Shown one piece after another: positions 1-6,061 of a stretch of DNA of 8,418 nt; the first letter of the stretch is position 1; each line of letters starts with the position of its first letter. This stretch comes from Chloroflexota bacterium (GTDB taxonomy: Bacteria; Chloroflexota; Anaerolineae; Caldilineales; Caldilineaceae), in NCBI GenBank assembly GCA_003451595.1, contig DMDA01000130.1:14427-22844 (forward strand). Direction: 5' to 3'. Below the pieces are notes generated by a model. That model was not told the origin of the DNA and searched no databases. It was given only the letters and a program-made list of their open reading frames with translations. A program made the translations under genes and the position numbers.

Positions 1-1059
1 TTAGGCATCGTCTTTGGTCCAGTGCGCGGCGGCATGGGGATTGCCGTCATCATCGTCGGCACGCTGCTGGCGGCGACCACCGGCGTCGTGGCGGCGACAG
101 TGATCATGATGGGCATGATGTCGCTGCCGATCATGCTGCGCTATGGCTACGACAAGCGCCTGGCTGCCGGGGTGATCGTGGCATCGGGGACGCTGGCGCA
201 ATTGATTCCGCCCAGCCTGGTGCTGATCGTCCTGAGCCAGCAGATCGGCGTCTCAGTGGGCGACCTCTTCATCGGTTCCTTCATCCCTGGCCTGTTGCTG
301 GCCGGTTCGTTTCTGCTCTACGTTGTGATCCTGGCGTTGATCCGCCCCCAAGTCGCACCGGCGCTGCCGTCCGAAGTGCGCACGATCCATGGCGCCAGAT
401 TATTTAGGCGCGTGGTCAAGGTTGTCATCCCGCCGATCCTGCTGATTTTTCTGGTGCTGGGCAGCATCTTCTTTGGGATCGCCACCCCAACTGAAGCGGG
501 TGCCGTTGGCAGTGTAGGCGCCTGTCTCCTGGCCGCTCTCAACCGCAAATTGACCTGGCGTAATCTGGTGGACGCCGCTACTTCAACGGCGCGTATCAGC
601 GGGATGGTGATGTTGATCGTGATTGCCGCCAGCATGTTTACGGTGGTCTTCGACGGGTTGGGGGGCAAGAGTTTCTTCACCTCTTTGCTGACCAACGTGC
701 CTGGTGGCGTAGTCGGCTTCCTGATTGTCAGCAATGTTGCAGTCTTTTTTCTGGGCATGTTCCTGGAGTTTATCGAGATCGCCTTCATCGTCATGCCGCT
801 GTTTGTGCCGGCGGCGGCAGCGCTGGGCATCGACCTGGTCTGGTTTGGCGTGATCATGGCGGTGAACCTGCAGATCGCCTTCATCTCGCCACCTGTGGGT
901 TTCTCGCTCTTTTACCTGCAAAGCGTGGCGCCGCGTGAGGTGCCCACCAGCGAGATTCATCGCAGCGCCTTTCCCTTCATGGCGCTGCAAGTAGTCGTGT
1001 TGATCGTGGTGATCTTGTTCCCGCAGACGGTGCGATGGCTGATCGATCTGGCCGCTTGA
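1..1059 (+). CDS. dctM: TRAP transporter large permease subunit DctM (5' end cut by window)
   Basis: This is the large membrane subunit of a tripartite ATP-independent periplasmic (TRAP) transporter, which uses an ion gradient to import an organic acid delivered by a solute-binding protein. The open frame runs from base 1 with no start in view, so only the last 352 residues are seen; the family is usually about 430-450 residues. The sequence is almost entirely hydrophobic helices. It contains the family motif TPTEAGAVG (around base 484), FLEFIEIAFIVMPL (around 763-804) and a C-terminal QIAFISPPVGFSLFYL stretch. The latter two resemble the mannitol/chloroaromatic-type or 2-oxoacid TRAP permeases. 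The frame ends in TGA at 1057. A small DctQ subunit is not visible and would be expected upstream, outside the window. The probable partner solute-binding gene lies downstream on the opposite strand. Family assignment is firm; substrate is inferred only. Confidence 0.93.
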   Translation, partial: LGIVFGPVRGGMGIAVIIVGTLLAATTGVVAATVIMMGMMSLPIMLRYGYDKRLAAGVIVASGTLAQLIPPSLVLIVLSQQIGVSVGDLFIGSFIPGLLLAGSFLLYVVILALIRPQVAPALPSEVRTIHGARLFRRVVKVVIPPILLIFLVLGSIFFGIATPTEAGAVGSVGACLLAALNRKLTWRNLVDAATSTARISGMVMLIVIAASMFTVVFDGLGGKSFFTSLLTNVPGGVVGFLIVSNVAVFFLGMFLEFIEIAFIVMPLFVPAAAALGIDLVWFGVIMAVNLQIAFISPPVGFSLFYLQSVAPREVPTSEIHRSAFPFMALQVVVLIVVILFPQTVRWLIDLAA

Positions 1060-1128
1060 GGTAGGCAGTTCGGCGGCGTCAGAATTGGTGATATTCAATA
1101 ACCTCTCCGACAGCCTCGCAGACAGTAG

Positions 1129-1178
1129 GTCGTCGCCTCCGGCGTGACGGGCTGCCATGTCACGCCGGAGGCGACGAC
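1129..1178. repeat. Dispersed palindromic repeat, copy 1
   Basis: Two perfectly complementary 20-base arms (1129-1148 and 1159-1178) surround the 10-base loop GGGCTGCCAT. The core arm reads CGCCTCCGGCGTGAC. The same element, with the same arm length and nearly the same loop, is found at 8310-8339 and its flanks. The outermost part differs by a G-C to A-T pair exchange that keeps the stem perfect. Both copies are preceded by GTAGGTC or a near match and followed closely by GATAG. This looks like a REP-type intergenic palindrome. It has no T tract on either side, so it is not a classical terminator, although it could slow polymerase or protect the 3' end of dctM mRNA. Confidence 0.85.
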
Positions 1179-1213
1179 TGATAGATAGCACAATCAAACA
1201 TCGTACATCCGAT

Positions 1214-1246
1214 ATCTTCCCGGAAGCTCAGAGCTTCCGGGAAGAT
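1214..1246. repeat. GC-rich hairpin downstream of dctM
   Basis: The 16-base arms at 1214-1229 (ATCTTCCCGGAAGCTC) and 1231-1246 are exact reverse complements around a single base. As RNA this would fold into a stem of about 14 pairs with a loop of about five bases. No run of T follows on the plus strand. It may act as a weak or factor-assisted terminator or 3'-end stabiliser for dctM, or as a protein-binding palindrome; the sequence alone does not decide. Confidence 0.6.
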
Positions 1247-1307
1247 GAGCAAAGTCTATTTGTGTTGGCTATTAGCTCAACCCATGAAGTAGCCTCCACC
1301 TAGAAGT

Positions 1308-1367
1308 TGTTGAACGACAAAACGCCTGATGCGGCAGTGACTGCGTCAGGCGTTTTGTCGTTCAACA
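1308..1367. terminator. Bidirectional intrinsic terminator between dctM and dctP
   Basis: There are perfect 22-base arms at 1308-1329 and 1346-1367. The right arm includes GTCAGGCGTTTTGTCG, so the stem ends in a GC block followed by TTTT on both strands, because the A tract mirrors the T tract. It lies 20 bases beyond the stop codon of the minus-strand dctP gene and about 250 bases beyond the stop of dctM, so it can end transcripts arriving from both sides. The T tract is short and lies inside the extended stem, as is common for bidirectional terminators. Confidence 0.8.
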
Positions 1368-1387
1368 GGCGTCGGTGAAGACGCCGA

Positions 1388-2527
1388 TCAAGCCTGATTG
1401 TACACGAAGGAAATAAACGAGAATTCGTTGGTCTTGTTCCAGTTGTAGATCGTCTGGCGGAAGCCATTCCACTGTTCGTAAATGGCCTTGAAGTCTGCAT
1501 CTTTCGCCGACAATTCGTCCACCAGCTCAAGCCAGGCAGCGTAAGCCGCAGTCATAATTTCAGGGCTATACTCGCGCACCTGGGTGCCACCATCCACCAG
1601 GCGGCGCAATGCGGCATCGTTGGCCGCCTCGTAGCGCGAGAGCATGACCAGGTTGGCCTGCGCCGCCGCCGTCGAGATCGCCACCTGATAAAGTTCCGGC
1701 AGCTTGTTCCACTCGTCAAGATTGATGTTGACCTCCAGCGACGAGCCTGGCTCCCACCAGCCCGGTCGGTAATAGAAATCAGCGACGGTGTTCAATCCCA
1801 ATTTCTCGTCGTCGTAGGGACCCACCCACTCAGCCGCATCGACGGCGCCCGTCTGCAACGCCTGAAAGATTTCACCGCCAGGCAACACCTGCACATTAAC
1901 GCCCAGTTTCGCCATTACCTGGCCCCCCAACCCGGCGATGCGCATCTTCAACCCTTGCAGGTCGGCGACGGTGTTGATCTCCTTGCGGAACCAGCCACCC
2001 ATCTGCATCCCCGTGTTGCCTGCTGCAAAGGGGATCACGTTGAACTTGTCGGCATAGAGTTTTTGCATCAGCTCCATGCCGCCGCCTGCGTAAAGCCAGG
2101 CGTTCTGTTGCTGCGCCGTGAGGCCAAAGGGCAGCGTCGTGCCAAAGGCTGTGGCTGGCGTCTTGCCGATGTAGTAATAAGAGGCAGTGTGGCCGATGGG
2201 CACGGCGCCTTGCTGCACCACGTCCAGCACTTGGGTGCCAGGCGCCAGCTCACCTGCCGCACGTGCGGTGATCTGGAATTTGCCGCCTGTCAACGTCTTG
2301 ACCGTTTCCGTGAAAAGCTGCGCCGTGCCAAACAGGATGTCTACGGCCGGCGTCCAACTTGTCGCCATCTCCCATTTCAGTTCGGGCAGCGCCGCATCCT
2401 GCGCAACGGCCTGCTGCACTTCCTGCGCGGCGGGCGTCGCACTGAACGTACAGCCAGCGGCCAGACCGATCACAGCGCCGCCAGCCGCCTTCGTCGCCAC
2501 GCTCGTCAAGAATTCTCGACGATTCAT
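1388..2527 (-). CDS. dctP: TRAP transporter solute-binding protein (DctP/TakP-like), Tat-type lipoprotein signal
   Basis: This is the extracytoplasmic receptor of a TRAP transporter, which captures an organic acid and hands it to the DctQM membrane complex. The 379-residue length is normal once the signal is included. The N-terminus MNRREFLTSV fits a twin-arginine signal, and a hydrophobic stretch leads to LAAGC (Cys26), a plausible lipobox, so the protein is probably exported folded and lipid-anchored. Family hallmarks are WFRKEI (179-184), DLQGLKMRIAGLGG (189-202) with the conserved substrate arginine Arg196, LPGGEIFQALQTGAVDAAEWVGP (215-237) and PGWWEPG (255-261). These resemble the 2-oxoacid-binding TakP group. 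The start at 2527 is chosen because AAGGAGG lies 6 bases upstream (2534-2540). The longer in-frame start at 2671 lies upstream of the promoter. The gene is convergent to dctM, which is unusual because TRAP genes normally form one operon. Confidence 0.92.
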   Translation of the reverse strand: MNRREFLTSVATKAAGGAVIGLAAGCTFSATPAAQEVQQAVAQDAALPELKWEMATSWTPAVDILFGTAQLFTETVKTLTGGKFQITARAAGELAPGTQVLDVVQQGAVPIGHTASYYYIGKTPATAFGTTLPFGLTAQQQNAWLYAGGGMELMQKLYADKFNVIPFAAGNTGMQMGGWFRKEINTVADLQGLKMRIAGLGGQVMAKLGVNVQVLPGGEIFQALQTGAVDAAEWVGPYDDEKLGLNTVADFYYRPGWWEPGSSLEVNINLDEWNKLPELYQVAISTAAAQANLVMLSRYEAANDAALRRLVDGGTQVREYSPEIMTAAYAAWLELVDELSAKDADFKAIYEQWNGFRQTIYNWNKTNEFSFISFVYNQA

Positions 2528-2606
2528 GCAAAACCTCCTTTTAGGTGTTGCGAATGTGAAATGAATTGCTTGGAACCGGGATAAAGTGTAGTGGAAACCT
2601 AACAAA

Positions 2607-2635
2607 ATTTTAGCGAATCCGTGTTTGGTTGTCAA
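2607..2635 (-). promoter_or_regulatory. Sigma-70 promoter of dctP
   Basis: On the minus strand a perfect -35 box TTGACA (2630-2635) is followed, after a 17-base spacer, by the -10 box TAAAAT (2607-2612). Transcription would begin near 2600 and give a leader of roughly 70 bases before the ATG at 2527. It matches consensus better than any other promoter candidate I found in the window, suggesting strong basal expression. Confidence 0.8.
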
Positions 2636-2653
2636 TCTTGCGGGGGCTATAAT
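2625..2653 (+). promoter_or_regulatory. Putative sigma-70 promoter of the Clp_N-M50 gene
   Basis: On the plus strand a perfect -10 box TATAAT (2648-2653) is preceded, 17 bases upstream, by TTGGTT (2625-2630), a weak -35 with TTG conserved. Its -35 overlaps by one base the -35 of the divergent dctP promoter. Transcription would start near 2660, about 63 bases before the ATG at 2723. The -10 is convincing; the weak -35 suggests help from an activator or low activity. Confidence 0.6.
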
Positions 2654-2722
2654 AGCATCCAATGAACACACCGATGACCCCGAGACGCCGGCGCTGTGAC
2701 CGGCGGTGAGTCAGGAGCACCC

Positions 2723-4027
2723 ATGCAGGCATTTGCACCGGAACAATTTTCTGCGCAGGCGGTCGTGGCCCTGCAGCAGGCTGGCGCCATCGCCACGCGT
2801 GCGCGCGCCCTCTCGTTGTCTTCGCTCCACCTGCTCTATGGCGTCCTGGTGCAACAGGACGCCGATGCCGCCGGCGTTTTGCGCGGGCTTGGCTACGACA
2901 CCGCCGCCATGCTTCGAGAGATCAAAGCGCAATTTGCCGACCGGCAGATGGTGCACTGGCGCATCGGCGCCGATGACAAGACGCAGGAGCGCATCGACCC
3001 GAACTTGCAGCAGGTATTGGTGGGGGCGCTGCAAGAGGCGCACGCGGCAGGATTGACCTTTGCCAGCACGCGCGACCTGTTGGTCAGCACATTGCTGCAC
3101 CCTTCGCCAGAGATCACCGAGTGGCAACAGACCTGGCGCATCGACGCCGACGCCGTGCGTCAGGCGCCTGTCAGCGTCTACGAGATCGCCGCCACCACTG
3201 CCGCCGAAGAGCGCAGAATCGCCGCTGAGCAGATGCGCGCAAAGCGCAAAGCCTGGGCGATCAGCCCGATCTTTCTGGGGCTGGTGGCTACACTGGCAGG
3301 GTTGGGCTACTATCTGTATCAAGTCACAGAACCCACACTGGATCAGGGCGTAGGGTTGCCGCAGCTCGCGCTCTTTGTCTTTGTCACCATTGGCTGGATC
3401 GTGTCGTTGGCGCTGCACGAGTTCGGTCACGCGGCAATGGCCTACATCGGCGGCGACAGCAGCGCGGCAGAACGCGGTTACCTGACGCTCAACCCGCTGA
3501 AATACACACATCCGCTGTTGAGCATCGTTATGCCTGTCATCTTTCTGCTGCTCGGTGGGATCGGGTTGCCGGGTGGCGCTGTCTACGTGGACATGGGCGC
3601 CATCCGCAGCCGCTGGATGCAGAGCGTCGTGTCAGCCGCCGGGCCGGGCGCCAATGCGCTCTTTGCGGCGCTGCTGGCCCTGCCCTTTCTACTCATTCAG
3701 GATGTCGATTTCTTTGCCGGGCATATCCTCTTTTGGGCAGCGATAGCCTTATTGATCTTTTTACAGATTACGGCCATTCTCTTCAACCTGATCCCGATGC
3801 CCGGGCTGGATGGCTTTGGCATTCTGGCGCCCTGGCTGCCAGCAAGTGTGCATCAGATGTTGGCGCCACTCTATTCGTTTGGCTTTATGCTGCTCATCTT
3901 CATGTTCTGGTATGTCGATGCGTTCAGCAGCTTCTTCTGGACGCTGGTCTGGCTGCTGCTATTGACGCTTAACGTCTGGCCGCAGCTGGTCGAGATCGGG
4001 TTTTCGTTGTATCGGTTCTGGGGGTGA
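2723..4027 (+). CDS. Clp N-domain / M50 (site-2 protease) membrane metalloprotease fusion
   Basis: This is a predicted 434-residue intramembrane zinc metalloprotease. Residues 1-75 and about 76-145 look like two Clp_N-type repeats (SSLHLLYGVLVQQDADAAGVLRGLG; then LVGALQEAHAAGLTFASTRDLLVSTLL), the substrate- or adaptor-binding module of ClpA/ClpC. A charged helical linker (156-177) follows. The membrane part begins near 180, with about six or seven hydrophobic segments. The zinc motif HEFGH is at 232-236, with Glu233 as the catalytic base. The second S2P motif NLIPMPGLDG is at 355-364, with Asp363 as third ligand. The active site therefore looks intact. No PDZ domain is seen. ATG at 2723 is preferred to GTG at 2696 because AGGAG (2713-2717) sits five bases before it. 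The methyltransferase gene follows after 57 bases. Function is inferred as regulated cleavage of membrane proteins; the substrate is unknown. Confidence 0.85.
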   Translation: MQAFAPEQFSAQAVVALQQAGAIATRARALSLSSLHLLYGVLVQQDADAAGVLRGLGYDTAAMLREIKAQFADRQMVHWRIGADDKTQERIDPNLQQVLVGALQEAHAAGLTFASTRDLLVSTLLHPSPEITEWQQTWRIDADAVRQAPVSVYEIAATTAAEERRIAAEQMRAKRKAWAISPIFLGLVATLAGLGYYLYQVTEPTLDQGVGLPQLALFVFVTIGWIVSLALHEFGHAAMAYIGGDSSAAERGYLTLNPLKYTHPLLSIVMPVIFLLLGGIGLPGGAVYVDMGAIRSRWMQSVVSAAGPGANALFAALLALPFLLIQDVDFFAGHILFWAAIALLIFLQITAILFNLIPMPGLDGFGILAPWLPASVHQMLAPLYSFGFMLLIFMFWYVDAFSSFFWTLVWLLLLTLNVWPQLVEIGFSLYRFWG

Positions 4028-4084
4028 TGCGCCGGACGCCGCACAGCGCAATTTAACCTGAGGTGTGAAAGGGGGTTATTGTTC

Positions 4085-4858
4085 ATGGCGGAGACTGTTG
4101 CCCGCTTTGACAACCGCGTAACGAGCTATGTGCGCGGACGACCGCACTACCCAGCAGCGTTGCTTGCCTGTCTCGTCGCCGCATACGGACTCGGCCCCAG
4201 GTCGGTGGTGGCCGACGTGGGCGCCGGCACCGGGCTGTTGACGCGTCTGCTGCTGACCGCTGGTTGCACCGTCCACGCGGTCGAGCCGAACGCACACATG
4301 CGCACCGCTGCCGATGCACTGCTGGGCGGACATCCAGGCTACATCAGCCGAGCTGGCAGCGCTGAAGCCACAACCTTGCCCGACCGCAGCGTCGATTTCA
4401 TTGTCGCCGGGCAAGCCTTTCACTGGTTCGACCCGGCCTCGGCGCAGGTCGAGTTCCGCCGCATCTTGCGCCCCGGCGGCTGGGTGGCGTTGATCTGGAA
4501 TGTGCGGCGTGAGACAGGGACGCTTTTCCTGGCCGGCTATCAGGCGCTGATCGAGCAATTTGGGGTGGATTACACCCAAGTCGACCATACGCATGTAGTC
4601 GATGCTGACCGGCTCTCCCGTTTTTTTGGCGCAGACGGCTACACCCAGCACACCTTTGCCAATCGACAGTCGCTCGACCTGGCGGGCGTCATCGACCGCA
4701 TCACTTCGACCTCGTACATGCCCGCACCCGATCACCCCACCTACCCGGCGCTGCTGGCGGCGATTCACACGCTCTTCGCCACGACGGCGCAGCAAGGCCG
4801 CGCAATCATGGAGTACACCACCAATCTGTACATTGGGCGGCTGCCAACTCACCCCTGA
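4085..4858 (+). CDS. Class I SAM-dependent methyltransferase (Methyltransf_11-like)
   Basis: This 257-residue cytoplasmic protein has a Rossmann-type SAM-binding fold. Motif I is VVADVGAGTG (41-50), with the glycine-rich loop, and the ribose-binding acidic residue is Glu67 in VEPN. The stretch FIVAGQAFHWFD (105-116) and the following EFRRILRPGGWVALIWN (123-139) are typical of a small-molecule methyltransferase group often annotated only as methyltransferase-domain proteins. The substrate cannot be told from sequence. ATG at 4085 is chosen because AGGGGG (4070-4075) lies 9 bases upstream; the alternative TTG at 4079 would leave only 3 bases. The gene follows the protease gene closely on the same strand with no terminator between, so the two are probably co-transcribed. 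No functional link between them is evident. Confidence 0.88.
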   Translation: MAETVARFDNRVTSYVRGRPHYPAALLACLVAAYGLGPRSVVADVGAGTGLLTRLLLTAGCTVHAVEPNAHMRTAADALLGGHPGYISRAGSAEATTLPDRSVDFIVAGQAFHWFDPASAQVEFRRILRPGGWVALIWNVRRETGTLFLAGYQALIEQFGVDYTQVDHTHVVDADRLSRFFGADGYTQHTFANRQSLDLAGVIDRITSTSYMPAPDHPTYPALLAAIHTLFATTAQQGRAIMEYTTNLYIGRLPTHP

Positions 4859-4921
4859 AGCGAGGGACAGTGTCGTCCCGAAGCGCATCAGCAGCGTAAA
4901 TCAGCGGGGCGCGGTATACGC

Positions 4922-4950
4922 TTGGTGCTCCACTCACTTCGGCGTACAAT
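4922..4950 (+). promoter_or_regulatory. Candidate promoter for gpmA
   Basis: TTGGTG (4922-4927) and TACAAT (4945-4950) are separated by 17 bases. The -10 matches consensus at five of six positions and the -35 at three. It would give an untranslated leader of about 225 bases containing the CAAAGG repeat. This is a weak prediction; no other well-spaced candidate was found nearer the gene. Confidence 0.35.
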
Positions 4951-5021
4951 CTATGCTGGCGGGCGCTGGTCGTGGTCGGCTGCGCCCATCTTTGGGTGAG
5001 ACTGTTTGCAAAGGGTGTTCC

Positions 5022-5116
5022 CGGCGCAAAGGCGTGGCGTCACAAAGGTGCACAGCGCAAAGGCAGCCAAAGGCTACACAAGAATTCTCGGCGCGCTCTT
5101 CGCAACTCTGCGTCTG
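5022..5116. repeat. Degenerate CAAAGG-type intergenic repeat
   Basis: AAAGG occurs four times within 46 bases (starting at 5028, 5044, 5059 and 5069), each preceded by C, in a context such as GGCGCAAAGGCG and CAGCGCAAAGGC. The right side contains the roughly complementary CTTCGCAACTCTGCGTCT (5098-5115). It resembles the irregular CGCAAAG...CTTTGCG inverted repeats scattered through intergenic DNA of several bacterial groups. The spacing is irregular (16, 15, 10), so it is not a CRISPR. It lies between the methyltransferase and gpmA and may be transcribed in the gpmA leader. Confidence 0.5.
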
Positions 5117-5181
5117 TACGTCAGGCATACCTTCCTCAGACCGTCTCAAGACTTTTGGCAAACTCCAGAAAGGAAATCAGC

Positions 5182-5928
5182 ATGTACAAAATTGTTCTGC
5201 TCCGCCACGGCGAGAGCACGTGGAACCAGGAAAACCGTTTTACGGGATGGACCGATGTCGATCTCTCTGACAAGGGGCGAGGCGAAGCCAAACGCGCCGG
5301 CGAGGTGTTGCGCGCTGAAGGGTATGCCTTCGACGTGGCCTTCACCTCTGTGCTCAAGCGCGCCATCCGCACGCTCTGGTTTGTGCTGGATGAGCTTGAC
5401 CTGATGTGGATTCCCACGACAAAGGCGTGGCAGCTCAACGAACGACACTACGGCGCACTGCAAGGGCTGAACAAAGCGGAAACAGCCGCCAAATTTGGCG
5501 ACGAACAGGTGCTGATCTGGCGCCGCAGCTACGACACACCTCCACCTGCGCTGACGCCGGATGACGAGCGCTATCCTGGTCGTGATCCACGCTATGCCGG
5601 CCTCAGCAAGGACGAACTGCCGCTCACCGAGTCGCTCAAGGAAACGGTGGCGCGCGTGATTCCATACTGGCATCGCGAAATCGTGCCGGTGGTGAAGGCG
5701 GGCAAGCGGGTGATCATCGCCGCACACGGCAATAGCCTGCGTGCGTTGGTGAAGTATCTGGACGACATGAGTGAAGAGGCGATCATCAAGCTGAATATCC
5801 CGACGGGCGCACCGCTGGTCTATGAGCTGGATGAAAACCTGAAGCCGATCAAGAGCTACTATCTCGGCGATCCAGAAGAGATCGCCAGGGCGGCTGCGGC
5901 AGTGGCGGCGCAGGGTAAAGCGAAGTAA
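5182..5928 (+). CDS. gpmA: 2,3-bisphosphoglycerate-dependent phosphoglycerate mutase
   Basis: This enzyme interconverts 3-phosphoglycerate and 2-phosphoglycerate in glycolysis and gluconeogenesis, through a phosphohistidine intermediate, in the cytoplasm. The 248-residue length matches the family (about 250). The N-terminal signature is VLLRHGESTWN, with the phosphorylated His9; Glu87 in LNERHYGALQG is the expected proton donor, and His182 in IIAAHGNSLRALVKYL completes the active site. FTGWTDVDLSDKG and IWRRSYDTPPP are typical substrate-loop sequences. The C-terminus is an alanine-rich tail. ATG at 5182 follows AAAGGA (5169-5174) by 7 bases and gives exactly the expected N-terminus. Two hairpins and then the DNA glycosylase gene follow on the same strand. 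Confidence 0.97.
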   Translation: MYKIVLLRHGESTWNQENRFTGWTDVDLSDKGRGEAKRAGEVLRAEGYAFDVAFTSVLKRAIRTLWFVLDELDLMWIPTTKAWQLNERHYGALQGLNKAETAAKFGDEQVLIWRRSYDTPPPALTPDDERYPGRDPRYAGLSKDELPLTESLKETVARVIPYWHREIVPVVKAGKRVIIAAHGNSLRALVKYLDDMSEEAIIKLNIPTGAPLVYELDENLKPIKSYYLGDPEEIARAAAAVAAQGKAK

Positions 5929-5936
5929 CAGGCGCA

Positions 5937-5997
5937 CAGGTGCGGTCTCTACCTGCACGGCGCACCCCGCAAGGCCGTGTCGTGGAGACTGCACCTG
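5937..5997. repeat. Long imperfect hairpin after gpmA
   Basis: Arms at 5937-5952 (CAGGTGCGGTCTCTAC) and 5982-5997 (GTGGAGACTGCACCTG) pair over 16 positions in RNA, the two non-Watson-Crick positions being G-U wobbles. An inner stem, GCACGGC (5955-5961) with GCCGTGT (5974-5980), extends it after a small asymmetric bulge and leaves a loop of about 12 bases. It begins 8 bases after the gpmA stop and has no T tract. It may stabilise the gpmA message or attenuate read-through into tag. Confidence 0.6.
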
Positions 5998-6037
5998 CGA
6001 CGATGATGGGCGATTGCTTCGCCGCCATCATCGTCGC
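5997..6037. repeat. Second hairpin, just upstream of tag
   Basis: GCGACGATGATGG (5997-6009) is an exact reverse complement of 6025-6037, with a 15-base interior that can form further GCG/CGC pairs. It shares its first base with the previous hairpin and ends 12 bases before the GGAG of the tag ribosome binding site (6050-6053). No T tract follows. The position suggests an effect on mRNA processing or on translation of tag, but it could also be a mobile or REP-type palindrome. Confidence 0.6.
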
Positions 6038-6061
6038 AAGCTCTGGCGTGGAGAAGACAAT

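Larger units (their letters stand above)
1060..1387. other. Non-coding spacer between convergent dctM and dctP, rich in hairpins
   Basis: This stretch has no credible gene. It holds three distinct inverted repeats in a row: a palindrome at 1129-1178 that recurs at the other end of the window, a GC-rich hairpin at 1214-1246, and a long terminator-like hairpin at 1308-1367. Each is listed separately. The minus-strand open frame covering 583-1197 runs through these hairpins and antisense to dctM and shows no protein-like composition. Confidence 0.8.
4859..5181. other. Non-coding spacer upstream of gpmA
   Basis: No gene is supported here, although open frames run through it. Just after the methyltransferase stop there is a small hairpin (GGGAC 4864-4868 / GTCCC 4875-4879) without a T tract. 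A candidate promoter lies at 4922-4950, and a degenerate repeat rich in CAAAGG at 5022-5116. An in-frame extension of gpmA upstream to 4972 would translate this repeat into a basic, low-complexity peptide unlike any phosphoglycerate mutase, so it is not taken as coding. Confidence 0.75.

Noticed and set aside
583..1197. Minus-strand open frame of 204 codons over the end of dctM
   Set aside because: It is extremely rich in His, Arg, Asp and Gln with no hydrophobic core, which is typical of the antisense of a membrane protein gene; it also runs through a palindrome.
2528..2671. Longer start for dctP at 2671
   Set aside because: It would begin upstream of the consensus promoter at 2607-2635 and bury the twin-arginine signal 48 residues inside the protein.
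2711..3511. Minus-strand open frame of 266 codons inside the protease gene
   Set aside because: It is the shadow of the Clp_N-M50 coding frame, with no recognisable motif or ribosome binding site.
4961..4987. GGGCGC/GCGCCC stem upstream of gpmA as a riboswitch
   Set aside because: Six pairs with a 15-base loop in GC-rich DNA is weak evidence, and no known riboswitch consensus is visible.
5022..5080. CRISPR array suggested by repeated CAAAGG
   Set aside because: The repeats are only 5-6 bases, unevenly spaced, and have no spacer-sized unique segments; no cas genes are present.
4972..5181. N-terminal extension of gpmA by 70 residues
   Set aside because: The extension translates the CAAAGG repeat and is absent from the family; the ATG at 5182 has a ribosome binding site and gives the canonical N-terminus.
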